Assembly (NCBI GenBank): GCA_963677225.1
Contig: OY781923.1
Coordinates: forward strand, 1,922,001 to 1,986,000
Direction: 5' to 3'
Origin: SABI01 sp028532915
GTDB lineage: Bacteria; Spirochaetota; Spirochaetia; Sphaerochaetales; Sphaerochaetaceae
Length of the DNA stretch: 64,000 bases
Shown: positions 8,793 through 17,508 of the stretch, piece by piece
How positions within the stretch are numbered: the first letter of the stretch is position 1
Layout of the letters: each line of letters opens with the position of its first letter
The notes under the pieces: generated by a model
Told to the model about the DNA's origin: nothing
Seen by the model: the letters and a program-made list of their open reading frames with translations, nothing else
The model's database searches: none
Made by a program: the position numbers and the translations under genes

Positions 8793-9779
8793 ATGTTTAC
8801 ATATCCAGAAATAGAACCAAAGATATTGTCGGCGATTCATGATTCTACCGTCGCTGTGGTCATCGGCCACATATCTCCCGACGGCGACTGTATTCATTCG
8901 CAGATCTCTATGGGAAAACTCCTTCAGTCGCTCTCGGTAGAAGTTCATCTTGTGAATGCCGGGCCTTTCACACGAAAGGAAATACGACAGTACGAACCTC
9001 TCTTCTCTGCCCACATCGATGCGCAGGTGAAAGCGAAAGATCCTCTTGTCGTCATGGTAGACTGTTCAACACTCGACAGAATCGGTTATCTGGCAGACGA
9101 GATCGGAGGGCTCAGAACACTCGTGGTCGACCATCACGCTTCAGGAGCCCGCTTCGGAGACCTTTCATATATCGTCCCCAAATCATTCAGTACCACACTG
9201 TGCATCATGCAGCTCTATAAGGCTCTGGATGTCAAAATGACAAATGAGATCGCAGATCATATCTTCTTCGGGCTCGCGACTGATACCGGTTTTCTCAGAT
9301 TCATCGGACCATACCGCGGAGAGACGTTCAACCTCATAGGGGAGCTCGTCGAAACCGGAGTATCACCGAATGAGGTGTTCAACGAGATGGACGGAGGACA
9401 CTCTCTCGCTTCAAGGAAGTATCTCGGAATCCTTCTTGCGTCAACAATTCCTCTACTTGAAGACAGAGTGATGATGTGTATCGAAGAACCTGATCAGTTC
9501 AAGGATTTTTCACCGGCCGATCGTCCGAGCGACACTTTGTATGCACAGCTTCTTGGAATCGAAGGGACACAGGTTGTTCTGTATTTCAAACATATCGAAG
9601 GTGATACATGGGAGATCGGATTCAGAGCAAGCCACGATTCTACTGTCGATGTTGGCAAGATCGCCGCATCAGTCGGAGGAGGAGGTCATCGGAAGGCTGC
9701 GGGGGCCACAGTCACCATGCCGTTTGATGCACTTAAGAAGAACCTGCTTGATATGATCGCCGAATCCCTTTCAGACTGA
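8793..9779 (+). CDS. DHH-family phosphoesterase (NrnA-like)
   Basis: A 328-residue protein with both DHH-superfamily domains. The catalytic domain has H26-x-x-x-D30-x-D32 (GHISPDGDC), Asp90 (VMVDCS) and the DHH motif at 113-115. The C-terminal DHHA1 domain has GGGGHRKAAGAT. This arrangement matches NrnA-type enzymes, which degrade short oligoribonucleotides and, in some members, dephosphorylate pAp. The exact substrate cannot be fixed from sequence. It starts 27 bases after clpX with no strong ribosome site, so it may be part of the clpX transcript. Confidence 0.88.
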   Translation: MFTYPEIEPKILSAIHDSTVAVVIGHISPDGDCIHSQISMGKLLQSLSVEVHLVNAGPFTRKEIRQYEPLFSAHIDAQVKAKDPLVVMVDCSTLDRIGYLADEIGGLRTLVVDHHASGARFGDLSYIVPKSFSTTLCIMQLYKALDVKMTNEIADHIFFGLATDTGFLRFIGPYRGETFNLIGELVETGVSPNEVFNEMDGGHSLASRKYLGILLASTIPLLEDRVMMCIEEPDQFKDFSPADRPSDTLYAQLLGIEGTQVVLYFKHIEGDTWEIGFRASHDSTVDVGKIAASVGGGGHRKAAGATVTMPFDALKKNLLDMIAESLSD

Positions 9780-9877
9780 TTTTTATCTCATTGTAACATA
9801 TTAACCTATCATGTCCTAATTTTGTAATTTGGTACACTTTTTGATATCCATCTTTCCTCAATTAAAGGAGGAAAGAC

Positions 9878-10804
9878 ATGAAATCGAAAATCACAGAAAA
9901 AGTACTGAAGTATCAGAAAGATCCGACAAACTCAGCACTGCGAGAAGAACTCATCTCCTACTGTCAGCTGGTTATCTACACCTACCCTCCATCTGTCAGG
10001 CTCATCGATGAGGAAGAAGCCTCCGACCTGCTTCTCTATGTGAATCCAAGACTCGATACCCTGTTGAAGAACTTCACCTACACGGGTATTCCATTCGAGA
10101 ATTACATGAAAAAGGTCTCCTACCTTCAGGCCCAGTCATTCTTGAAACTGAAAAGGAACGAGAATCGCCGCTTCCAGATCGAAAGTGTCAGTGATGATGA
10201 TCTTGAATACTATCACTTCAGCCAATTCTCATCCTGTTCGTCTTGTGCTGATTTTGATGAAAGAACAGGAGGAACACTTTCCTGGACAAGCGACACACCG
10301 CTGTCACTCAGGATAAAAGAGAAGATACAGCAATCTGAAGCTTTCAAGAAAAGGATCATTCATCTGATTATCCTGTGCAGCGATCTGCTCTCTTCAGCCC
10401 ATATCTCATTTCTCGCACGATTTCTGGAGATGGATGAAGCCTCTCTTGCCTCAATGATCAAAGAAGCTCTCACCTTGAGTGAGAGAAGACTAAAGATGAA
10501 AGAGAGGAATATCAGAATCAGAGACAGCCATTTCTTCGAGAAGGAGTTTCTCGAACGGGAGAAGCAGTTTCTCCTTTCAGTCGATGCTCATCCCTACTAT
10601 GTTTCCAAAGTCGAGTCAAAAAGAGAGAAGGAGATGCGCTATTGGGAACAGATGCGTGAGGCTATCAGAAACAGGCCTGCTACGGTCACCCATTCGATCG
10701 CGGGGAAGGTCACCAACGTTCCAAAAGGGACCGTCGATTCAGGGTTGCAGTCTCTCTACCGCTATTTACATGATCATATAGACGATACCGGCCAAATGAA
10801 GTAA
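9878..10804 (+). CDS. Sigma-factor-like protein of unknown function
   Basis: A 308-residue protein with a very strong ribosome site (AAAGGAGGAAAG, six bases before the ATG). I do not recognise a named family. Residues 1-100 resemble region 2 of a sigma-70-type factor: an acidic helix with DEEEASDLLLYVNPRLDTLL, then FENYMKKVSYLQAQSFLKLK, in the place of the usual core-binding and -10-recognition helices. The remainder is charged and helical, with no obvious region 4 helix-turn-helix, although the last 45 residues (IAGKVTNVPKGTVDSGLQSL) could form one. It sits between nrnA-like and rdgB genes. Sigma-like identity is inference from pattern only. Confidence 0.55.
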   Translation: MKSKITEKVLKYQKDPTNSALREELISYCQLVIYTYPPSVRLIDEEEASDLLLYVNPRLDTLLKNFTYTGIPFENYMKKVSYLQAQSFLKLKRNENRRFQIESVSDDDLEYYHFSQFSSCSSCADFDERTGGTLSWTSDTPLSLRIKEKIQQSEAFKKRIIHLIILCSDLLSSAHISFLARFLEMDEASLASMIKEALTLSERRLKMKERNIRIRDSHFFEKEFLEREKQFLLSVDAHPYYVSKVESKREKEMRYWEQMREAIRNRPATVTHSIAGKVTNVPKGTVDSGLQSLYRYLHDHIDDTGQMK

Positions 10805-10813
10805 ATTCAAAGA

Positions 10814-11419
10814 ATGGAACTAGTATTTGCTACTCAGAATTTACACAAGAAAGATGAGATGGAAGCACTTCTCAAAGGCCATACCCTGATAATGCCCCGG
10901 CAGCTGTCGGTCGACTATTCTTTTGACGAAACAGGGTCCACTCTGATCGAGAACGCCCTTGGAAAGGCGATGCATCTGTACAGATTGTGCAAAAGACCGA
11001 CGATTGCCGATGACACCGGATTGTTCATAGACGCTCTGGGAGGTAATCCCGGAGTGCGTACGGCACGATATGGCGAGGACCATTTCGGCAGACTTCTGGA
11101 ATCACACGAGAGAAACGAGTATCTCCTTGAGAATATGAAAGGAATAACAGGCTCAGCCCGCAGTGCCCGCTTCGCATGCGCATTAGCTCTCGTTCTGGAT
11201 ACTCAGAGAATCTTTGTCTTCCAGGAAACCCTCGAGGGAATGATAGCCTCAGAACCGGACGGACGTGAAGGGTTCGGATATGATCCTGTCTTCTATCTGC
11301 CGTCACAGGGCAGAACCCTTGCCCAACTGAGCAGCGAAGAGAAAAATTCGATAAGCCATCGGGCAAGATCAGCGAAAGCTCTGCTTGCACTCATCGATTC
11401 ATTTGAAAAAGGAGATTAA
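10814..11419 (+). CDS. rdgB: RdgB/HAM1 family non-canonical purine NTP pyrophosphatase
   Basis: A 201-residue enzyme that hydrolyses ITP, dITP and XTP to monophosphates, keeping deaminated purines out of DNA and RNA. The family landmarks are present: N-terminal FATQNLHKKDEM (usual form ATxNxxKxxE), TIADDTGLFIDALGGNPGVRTARYG near residues 60-85, FACALALVL, and GREGFGYDPVFYLPSQGRTLAQLSSEEKNSISHRARA-like C-terminus. It follows the sigma-like gene by nine bases and precedes pepF by six, so the three form an operon. Confidence 0.95.
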   Translation: MELVFATQNLHKKDEMEALLKGHTLIMPRQLSVDYSFDETGSTLIENALGKAMHLYRLCKRPTIADDTGLFIDALGGNPGVRTARYGEDHFGRLLESHERNEYLLENMKGITGSARSARFACALALVLDTQRIFVFQETLEGMIASEPDGREGFGYDPVFYLPSQGRTLAQLSSEEKNSISHRARSAKALLALIDSFEKGD

Positions 11420-11425
11420 TCACAT

Positions 11426-13225
11426 ATGGCTCAACACACGATCCCTGAAAGAAAAGATGTACCCGTAGAAGATACATGGAACCTTGAACTCCTGTATAAG
11501 ACGGAAAAGCAGTGGGAAGACGATATAGAAAGAATCAGAAAAGAAAGCTCGAAATCTGAATCATTCAGAGGAACGATCGGGAAATCCAAAGAGAACCTGC
11601 TCTCTGCTGTCCGGTATATAACAGAAGTAGAAAAGATTGCCGAAAGAGTCGGCCAGTATGCGTTTCTGCGTCATGCCGCAGATGGATCCGATAACACGAA
11701 CCAGCGCTTGAAAAGCATTGTGACGACAGTACTTACTCAGTTTTCCGCCAGCGTAAGCTTCATTGAGCCGGAGATCCTGGCGATTGACACCGATACTATC
11801 GAATCATGGCTGAAAGGAAGTGAGTTCGACGACTACAGGATCATGCTCTCGAAGATGCTCAGAGCGAAGGATCATGTCCTTTCAAGCGAGATGGAGCATC
11901 TGATGGCCCTTCAAAGCGAAGTGGGGTCAAAGGCTCAGGAAACATTCTCAGCACTGACGAACGTAGATTTCGATTTCAAAACAGTGAAGACTGCGGATGG
12001 AGAGATCCCTCTGAGCCAATCTACTTTCGGTCTTCTGATGCAGAACAGAGATCAGAATGTCAGAAAAGAAGCCTACGACAAATTCTACACTGTCTTCGAA
12101 AGTCATAAGCATACACTTGCTTCTTTATACGAAACGAGCGTAAAACAGGACATTTTCAGGGCGAAGATAAGGAAATATGATGATGCAAGAAGCATGTTCC
12201 TTTTCCCCGACAATGTCCCGGCGACTGTCTATGATTCGCTGATAACAAGTGTGAATGAAGCCCTCCCCTCTCTTCACCGCTACTACGAGGTAAGACGTGA
12301 ACAGCTCGGACTCGATACTCTCAACCATTATGATGTGTACGCCCCTATGATCGATTCGGTCAAAGTCTCTCACACATATGAAGATGCTGTCGATCTGATA
12401 GAAAAGGCTCTTGCTCCTCTTGGAGAGGAATATGTCGGAGTATTAAAAAAGGGTCTCACCGAGGACCGCTGGGTAGATCGTTATGAGAATAAAGGGAAAC
12501 GCTCCGGAGCCTTCAGCAGCGGCATCTACAGCGGGGTTCCCTACATCATGATGAACTACCATGAGGATGTCCTCAGAGACGTGTTTACCCTCGCACATGA
12601 AGGAGGACATTCGATGCACTCCTATTACAGTGCCCGAAACAATCCCTTTCCCTCCTATGACTATACGATATTCGAAGCGGAAGTAGCATCGACTTTCAAT
12701 GAGCAGCTGCTCGCACGTTATCTTCTCGACAACAGCGATGACCGGGAGATGAAACGTTTCATCCTCTCAAAACAGCTTGAGGATACAGTCGCGACTCTTT
12801 TCAGACAGACGATGTTCGCCGAATATGAGCACAGAATCCATACACTGGGGGAACAGGGAGAACCGCTTACCATCGAACTCATGCGAAGCGAGTACAGAAA
12901 ACTTCTCGACAGGTACTTCGGACCGGATGTCGCCCTCACACAGATGAGTGACCTGGAAGGATTAAGGATTCCCCACTTCTATCGTGCATACTATGTGTAT
13001 AAATACGCAACCGGTATCAGTGCTGCGATCGCGTTATCACAGAAGGTTCTCAACGGTGCTCAGAAAGAGAGGGAAGACTATCTCAGGTTCCTTTCATCAG
13101 GCGGATCAAAATATCCTATAGATTCATTGAAAGATGCCGGGGTGGATATGAGTTCTCCGGAGCCGGTAAGAGAAGCATTGAAAACCTTTGATTCACTTCT
13201 CGATGCATTCACATCACTTTCCTAG
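11426..13225 (+). CDS. pepF: Oligoendopeptidase F (M3B metallopeptidase)
   Basis: A 599-residue cytoplasmic zinc peptidase of the M3 family, which cleaves medium-length peptides. The zinc site HEGGH is at His391-Glu392-His395 (FTLAHEGGHSMHSYYS), followed by the third ligand region FEAEVASTFNE. The N-terminal helical domain and the C-terminal FYRAYYVYKYATGISAAIAL block are typical of PepF. AAAGGAG precedes the ATG. It is the last gene of the nrnA-to-pepF run and is followed by a tRNA. Confidence 0.95.
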   Translation: MAQHTIPERKDVPVEDTWNLELLYKTEKQWEDDIERIRKESSKSESFRGTIGKSKENLLSAVRYITEVEKIAERVGQYAFLRHAADGSDNTNQRLKSIVTTVLTQFSASVSFIEPEILAIDTDTIESWLKGSEFDDYRIMLSKMLRAKDHVLSSEMEHLMALQSEVGSKAQETFSALTNVDFDFKTVKTADGEIPLSQSTFGLLMQNRDQNVRKEAYDKFYTVFESHKHTLASLYETSVKQDIFRAKIRKYDDARSMFLFPDNVPATVYDSLITSVNEALPSLHRYYEVRREQLGLDTLNHYDVYAPMIDSVKVSHTYEDAVDLIEKALAPLGEEYVGVLKKGLTEDRWVDRYENKGKRSGAFSSGIYSGVPYIMMNYHEDVLRDVFTLAHEGGHSMHSYYSARNNPFPSYDYTIFEAEVASTFNEQLLARYLLDNSDDREMKRFILSKQLEDTVATLFRQTMFAEYEHRIHTLGEQGEPLTIELMRSEYRKLLDRYFGPDVALTQMSDLEGLRIPHFYRAYYVYKYATGISAAIALSQKVLNGAQKEREDYLRFLSSGGSKYPIDSLKDAGVDMSSPEPVREALKTFDSLLDAFTSLS

Positions 13226-13246
13226 GGATATTTTCCTGAAAAAGTA

Positions 13247-13273
13247 TTGACCAACAGGTGCAAATAGTGTAAT
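13247..13273 (+). promoter_or_regulatory. Likely promoter of tRNA-Leu (GAG)
   Basis: TTGACC at 13247-13252 and a TGTAAT hexamer at 13268-13273 with a short 15-base spacer lie 17 bases before the mature tRNA. The spacing is suboptimal, so confidence is modest. Confidence 0.4.
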
Positions 13274-13289
13274 TTTTCACCTGTCACTT

Positions 13290-13373
13290 GCGGCTGTGGT
13301 GGAATTGGTAGACACGCTAGCTTGAGGTGCTAGTGAGCGAGAGCTTGTGCTGGTTCAAGTCCAGTCAGCCGCA
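13290..13373 (+). tRNA. tRNA-Leu (GAG)
   Basis: A class II tRNA with a long variable arm. Acceptor arms GCGGCTG/CAGCCGC; anticodon stem CTAGC/GCTAG with loop TTGAGGT, giving GAG. Its 3' end is the likely integration target for a lost element (see the repeat at 13965). Confidence 0.95.
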
Positions 13374-13381
13374 CTTCAAAA

Positions 13382-13418
13382 AACACTTTCTGAAATTTCT
13401 CAGAGAGTGTTTTTTTTG
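13382..13418 (+). terminator. Terminator after tRNA-Leu
   Basis: A 12-bp stem with one G-T pair (AACACTTTCTGA with TCAGAGAGTGTT, loop AATTTC region) followed by eight T residues. It starts eight bases after the tRNA. Confidence 0.9.
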
Positions 13419-13512
13419 GTTTTTGGGCTCTTCCCATTTCCTGTACCTTTTTTCTGGTGTAACTAAAGAGCATACACAAGTTACCTTATACGCTTCTAAT
13501 TAATTCTCAGAC

Positions 13513-13740
13513 ATGGATAAAAAGGAGAAGAGTGAAGCAGCATACCTGCATTCTTGTTTAAAGTTTGTAAATAACGAATCCATGACAAACAGTTTTTTAA
13601 GAGAGAGGTTTGGGATAAAAGAAAAAAATAGAGCCATGGTTTCAAGAGTTATTAGTGATGCAGTGACTAGAAAGCTAGTAAAACCGGTTAAAGAAGGCCA
13701 ATCTCGGGAATATTCAAAATATTTACCGTATTGGGCTTAA
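13513..13740 (+). pseudogene. C-terminal remnant of an AlbA_2/RecG-like ATP-binding regulator
   Basis: Seventy-five residues that match only the extreme C-terminal winged-helix of the large ATP-binding 'RecG-related' regulators (COG2865-type). Typical parts are MTNSFLRERFGI, NRAMVSRVISDAV and the terminal YSKYLPYWA. Full-length members exceed 400 residues; here the region upstream is only a tRNA terminator and short AT-rich DNA, so at least 80 percent of the gene is missing. The base composition is more AT-rich than the flanking housekeeping genes. It is probably the leftover of an element that inserted at tRNA-Leu. A further AT-rich open stretch (to about 13919) has no recognisable homology. 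Confidence 0.6.
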
Positions 13741-13964
13741 TCTTATTTGACTGTTATTTGACTGAGAGCGATAGCATAGAAAATATAGGCAAGGTTTTAA
13801 AGCTTCCTAGAATTGAGAAATGCGGAACTGAATATTTATATAAGAGGATGGAAATGACACAATTCCAGCAACAGGAGGATTCAGTTCAATCTTTGGCATA
13901 TAATAGGAACGAGAAATAATTGTTAAGAAAAAAAGGATCTCATTTTGAGGTTCCAGTCAACTCA

Positions 13965-13988
13965 AGCTTGTACTGGTTAAAGCCCCTC
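13965..13988 (+). repeat. Degenerate copy of the tRNA-Leu (GAG) 3' region
   Basis: The sequence AGCTTGTACTGGTTAAAG closely matches the variable arm/T-arm part of the tRNA-Leu at 13344-13361 (AGCTTGTGCTGGTTCAAG), with two mismatches over 18 bases. It lies about 620 bases downstream in the same orientation. This is what a worn attachment site left by an integrated element looks like; coincidence is possible because the match is short. Confidence 0.4.
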
Positions 13989-14013
13989 TTTTCTGGTGGG
14001 AAGAGGTTTGACT

Positions 14014-14391
14014 TTATTCCTTTGTAAGTTTCAATGCATAGTTGATGATCAAAATCAGGGTAACGACTTCCACTGCTGCAAAGAAGATATAATGAAGAGT
14101 CAGTGAACCTCCGCCTATGATGAACACGATCGTTATCACGGATGCAATAAGATTGACCAATCGATTGGTCTTATCTTTCAAGACACGAGAAAGATATATC
14201 ATAACGATCGGGATCTCCAATATCACTGCGAATACCAGCATAATACCTTCTGTGACCTCAATGGTCACGCTTTGAAAAAACCCCGGAAGCATAAAGGAAA
14301 GAATATCTGCAAAAATCATATTTACCATGACAACAACCCACAAAAGGGAAATTCTTTCGTTCAACTGCATACTTTTTCTATCTTTCTCCAT
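14014..14391 (-). CDS. Small four-helix membrane protein, DUF6326-like
   Basis: A 125-residue protein with four hydrophobic segments and short polar ends. The first segment carries LLWVVVMVNMIFADILSFMLPG, the kind of N-terminal helix seen in the DUF6326 group, whose function is unknown. The start at 14391 is chosen because GGAGG lies eight bases upstream; an in-frame ATG five codons earlier overlaps that ribosome site. It is transcribed alone from the minus strand and ends at the edge of the tRNA-Leu scar. Confidence 0.65.
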   Translation of the reverse strand: MEKDRKSMQLNERISLLWVVVMVNMIFADILSFMLPGFFQSVTIEVTEGIMLVFAVILEIPIVMIYLSRVLKDKTNRLVNLIASVITIVFIIGGGSLTLHYIFFAAVEVVTLILIINYALKLTKE

Positions 14392-14609
14392 CTTACCATC
14401 CTCCATTCAGCATCCCGTCGGATGAGACTGCTATAGATTCAAAGATACTATCATTCACTGACTGAGGATACAAAGTTTCAGGTATTTTTCCATATATCTG
14501 GGAATTGATAATCATTACTCGGCAGCAGGAGTAATTTCTCAGAATATACATCAAGAGAAATTCTGTAGGATCTTAATCTCTGAGTTCACCTGAAAGATGA
14601 AGGCGTTCG

Positions 14610-14648
14610 GAATAAAGAGAACCAGCCTGAGCAGACGGCTGAGGCTGG
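14610..14648 (-). terminator. Terminator of exodeoxyribonuclease III
   Basis: On the minus strand, CCAGCCT/AGGCTGG arms (14622-14628, 14642-14648) with an additional inner AGC/GCT pairing are followed by TTCTCTTTATT. It lies just past the stop of the gene at 14671. Confidence 0.7.
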
Positions 14649-14670
14649 CCCGATATGTTCATATGTGTGA

Positions 14671-15432
14671 TTATTCGATACACAGTTCGATCGGACAATG
14701 ATCCGAACCGACCACCTGATCATAGATCTCAGCGCTCTTCAGTTGTTTTTCGAATTCTGAATCGACACAGAAATAATCGATGCGCCACCCGATATTCTTT
14801 TCTCTCGCTTTGAAACGATAAGACCACCAGCTGTACCGGTCAGGGTCTTTGCAGTACTTCCTGAATGTATCGATGTATCCTTTTTCAGTGAAAGTATCCA
14901 TCCAGGCCCGTTCTTCAGGCAGGTAGCCGGGATTCATCTCGTTGCGTTTCGGGTTCGCAAGGTCTATCGGTTTATGGGCGATATTATAATCTCCGCACAA
15001 TACGATATGTTTTCCATCTGCTACGGCTGCTTCACAATAATCGAGTATTGCCTCACAAAATCGCAGTTTATAATCAAGCCGCTTTCCCGCCTCCTGACTG
15101 TTTGGAAAATAACAGTTGATCAGCAGATAATTGGGAAATTCCAGAATGAGGCTTCTTCCTTCTGCATCGAACTCATCGATTCCAAGCGTTGAAACAGAGA
15201 GCGGCTTTTCTTTCGTATAGGTCACTACCCCGCTGTATCCTTTCTTCTTAGCAGAGGCAAAATAGGAAGTGTATCCTTCAGGGGCGATGAAACGTTCATC
15301 GAGCTGTTCTTTCTGAGCTTTGGTCTCCTGCAGACAGAAAACATCCGCATCTTTTTCCTTCATCCATTCGAACAGACCTTTCTTCTCTGCGGCTCTTATG
15401 CCATTCACATTCCATGATATCAATGTTTTCAT
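14671..15432 (-). CDS. xth: Exodeoxyribonuclease III
   Basis: A 253-residue endonuclease/exonuclease/phosphatase-fold enzyme, normal length for ExoIII/ExoA. Visible active-site blocks are SWNVNGIRA near the N-terminus, CLQETK with the metal-binding Glu near residue 36, CGDYNIAHKPIDLANPK, and the C-terminal RIDYFCV and GSDHCPIEL with the catalytic Asp-His. It acts on abasic sites and as a 3'-5' exonuclease in base excision repair. AAGGGG precedes the ATG. It is a single gene with a terminator at 14610-14648. Confidence 0.96.
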   Translation of the reverse strand: MKTLISWNVNGIRAAEKKGLFEWMKEKDADVFCLQETKAQKEQLDERFIAPEGYTSYFASAKKKGYSGVVTYTKEKPLSVSTLGIDEFDAEGRSLILEFPNYLLINCYFPNSQEAGKRLDYKLRFCEAILDYCEAAVADGKHIVLCGDYNIAHKPIDLANPKRNEMNPGYLPEERAWMDTFTEKGYIDTFRKYCKDPDRYSWWSYRFKAREKNIGWRIDYFCVDSEFEKQLKSAEIYDQVVGSDHCPIELCIE

Positions 15433-15516
15433 ACTCTGATCCCCTTCCCCCTGTCATTTTGCAATCTAAAGGTTTTATGTACTATAAACTACTTTTCGAT
15501 TTTTCCGAAGAGGGTC

Positions 15517-16584
15517 CTATGAGACAACACCCACTTTTCTCGGGAGAAACAGCTTTCTTGTCCTGTTTGCAATCCTCACCAGCATGAGCATCACAGGAAC
15601 CTCGACCAGCACTCCGACGACCGTAGCTACAGCTGCAGGACTCGTAGTCCCGAAAACTGCGATGGCGACCGCCACCGAGAGTTCGAAGAAATTCGAAGCT
15701 CCGATCATCCCGGCGGGAGCCGCGATATCGTGGGGAAGATGGATCATTTTCCCGGTGATATAGGAGATCGAGAAGATGAAGATCGTCTGAATGATCAGAG
15801 GTACGGCGATGAGAAGGATATGCAGAGGATTGTTGAGGAACACCTCCCCCTGAAAAGCGAACAGCAGGATCAGAGTCAGAAGAAGACCAACCATCGTCGC
15901 ATTGTCGAATCGGGGAAGAAACTGTGTTTCAAAATAAGTCACGCCTTTTCTGTTTGAAACATACATCCTAGTCAGAATGCCACCCGCAAGGGGGATAACG
16001 ACAAACAGTACCACCGACAGGATCAAAGTCATCCAGGGAACACTCACATTGCTTACTCCCAGAAGGAACTTCACTATAGGTACGAATGCGAAGAGAATGA
16101 TGACATCATTGGTCGCTACCTGGATGACCGTATATGCAGGATTACCTTTTGTGAGATGACTCCATACAAATACCATGGCCGTACAGGGGGCCGCTCCCAG
16201 AAGTACCGCACCGGCGAGATACTCGGTGGCCAGATCGGGTGTGATGAAGTTTCTGAATACTACATAGAAGAAAAATGAGGCAATCGCGTACATCGTGAAT
16301 GGTTTGATAAGCCAGTTCACGACCCAGGTGAGATACAGACCCTTAGGATTCTTTCCGACATTTTTTATGCTCTGGAAATCGACTTTCATCATCATCGGGT
16401 AGATCATGACCCAGATCAGAATAGCTATAGGTATCGATACATTCGCATATTCGAATCTGCTCAAAAAGGCCGGCAGCTGTGGGAAGTACCGTCCTATAAG
16501 GACTCCTGCCACCATGCACAGTGCTACCCACACCGTCAGATATTTCTGAAAGAAACTGATATTGCTCTTTTCCTTGTCACCCAT
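15517..16584 (-). CDS. arsB: ACR3-family arsenite efflux permease
   Basis: A 355-residue inner-membrane protein with about ten transmembrane helices. The ACR3 landmark GAAPCTAMVFVWS places the essential cysteine at residue 134, and the C-terminal half has the GASNFFELSVAVAIAVFG block typical of the family. ACR3 carriers export arsenite (and often antimonite) using the proton motive force. A strong ribosome site (AAGGAGAG) precedes the ATG. It lies 75 bases downstream of arsR on the same strand, so the pair is an arsenic-resistance operon. No arsenate reductase gene is adjacent. The symbol acr3 is an equally good choice. Confidence 0.93.
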   Translation of the reverse strand: MGDKEKSNISFFQKYLTVWVALCMVAGVLIGRYFPQLPAFLSRFEYANVSIPIAILIWVMIYPMMMKVDFQSIKNVGKNPKGLYLTWVVNWLIKPFTMYAIASFFFYVVFRNFITPDLATEYLAGAVLLGAAPCTAMVFVWSHLTKGNPAYTVIQVATNDVIILFAFVPIVKFLLGVSNVSVPWMTLILSVVLFVVIPLAGGILTRMYVSNRKGVTYFETQFLPRFDNATMVGLLLTLILLFAFQGEVFLNNPLHILLIAVPLIIQTIFIFSISYITGKMIHLPHDIAAPAGMIGASNFFELSVAVAIAVFGTTSPAAVATVVGVLVEVPVMLMLVRIANRTRKLFLPRKVGVVS

Positions 16585-16659
16585 AATATTCTCTCCTTGG
16601 ATATTTCATTATTGTAAAATGCATCACATACCTGATTGTTCTCATCTGCTTCAAATCGA

Positions 16660-16992
16660 TCAGTGTCTGCAGACCTCATGTTCTCTGTACGTCTCGATTC
16701 TCGCCATATCATCCTGAAAAGTCGGTAATTTTTTAAGCTTTTCATCGAGATAGGATCTCAGCTGTTCATGCTCATCAGTTAAGGATCTGCTGATCTTGTA
16801 GTATGCCCACTGTTGATCTTTGTAACTTTCTACCAGTCCTGAACGTTTCAGTACCGACAGATGGCGTGATATATTCGACTGCTTGAGTTCCAGACAGTGT
16901 TCGAGTTCACACACGCAAAGGTCCTGCTGCAATAACAGTGATAGAATCCTGAGTCGGTTCTCCTCCGCGAGAGCCTTGAATAGGTCGACCAT
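16660..16992 (-). CDS. arsR: ArsR-family arsenic-responsive repressor
   Basis: A 110-residue winged-helix repressor. The recognition helix QSNISRHLSVLKRSGLV and wing QQWAYYKI are typical. The metal site DLCVCEL has Cys26 and Cys28, the classic arsenite-binding pair of ArsR; a further Cys near the C-terminus (HEVCRH) could complete three-coordinate binding. A strong ribosome site (GGGGAGG) precedes the ATG. It is first in the operon with the ACR3 permease, and a perfect palindrome upstream (17025-17038) is the likely operator. Confidence 0.94.
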   Translation of the reverse strand: MVDLFKALAEENRLRILSLLLQQDLCVCELEHCLELKQSNISRHLSVLKRSGLVESYKDQQWAYYKISRSLTDEHEQLRSYLDEKLKKLPTFQDDMARIETYREHEVCRH

Positions 16993-17024
16993 GACACACC
17001 TCCCCTTCGTACAATATTACCTAT

Positions 17025-17038
17025 TGATCATATGATCA
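17025..17038. promoter_or_regulatory. Likely ArsR operator
   Basis: A perfect 14-base palindrome, TGATCATATGATCA, 33 bases upstream of arsR in the AT-rich promoter region. Position and symmetry fit an ArsR dimer site; the assignment is inferred from context. Confidence 0.6.
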
Positions 17039-17088
17039 TGTAGTAATATACAAAAAGAGATATAGTATTTCAATCCTTTGTTCGAATA

Positions 17089-17121
17089 ATTAAAAAAAAG
17101 ATCCGCGGTGAAAGCGGATCT
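17089..17121 (-). terminator. Terminator of the small secreted protein gene
   Basis: Arms AGATCCGC (17099-17106) and GCGGATCT (17114-17121) form an 8-bp stem; on the minus strand it is followed by eight T residues. It lies 26 bases beyond the stop at 17147. Confidence 0.9.
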
Positions 17122-17146
17122 CTTACCTATCAGAATGCTAATGTAG

Positions 17147-17395
17147 TTATCTGGCGACGACTGAGAGCACTGTGGTATCACCTTCAGATTGGATCACATC
17201 TGTTGCCGCCGCTGAATTGTTGGAAGTGAAGAAGACTTGACCGTTATCAGAAACTTCTACCGTAGTTCTTGAAGGGATGGTTGCATATATATGAAGCGTC
17301 TTGCTGCTTACTGTTCTGGAAGCTGAGATGGATCCAACGGCGATAGCTGCGATGACTACAACTGCTGTTATGAATTTTATTAATTTGCTGTTCAT
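17147..17395 (-). CDS. Small exported protein of unknown function
   Basis: An 82-residue protein with a signal peptide or single N-terminal membrane helix (LIKFITAVVVIAAIAVGSISA) followed by a short Ser/Thr/Val-rich, beta-type region. I do not recognise a family. The start at 17395 is chosen because AAGGAG lies nine bases upstream; the ATG six codons earlier overlaps that ribosome site. It has a clean terminator (17089-17121), which argues that it is a real single-gene transcript. Confidence 0.6.
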   Translation of the reverse strand: MNSKLIKFITAVVVIAAIAVGSISASRTVSSKTLHIYATIPSRTTVEVSDNGQVFFTSNNSAAATDVIQSEGDTTVLSVVAR

Positions 17396-17508
17396 TACCG
17401 TTTTCTCCTTCATTGATCTGAAGCTCTTAAGTGAGCTTGTAACCAGATAGTACTGCCGACTTGATTCGAAGTCAACATGTAAATTATTGCAATAAAAGGA
17501 GTTATGAT

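Noticed and set aside
13741..13919. Short frame after the regulator remnant as a gene
   Set aside because: No homology or ribosome site; more likely debris in the tRNA-Leu scar.
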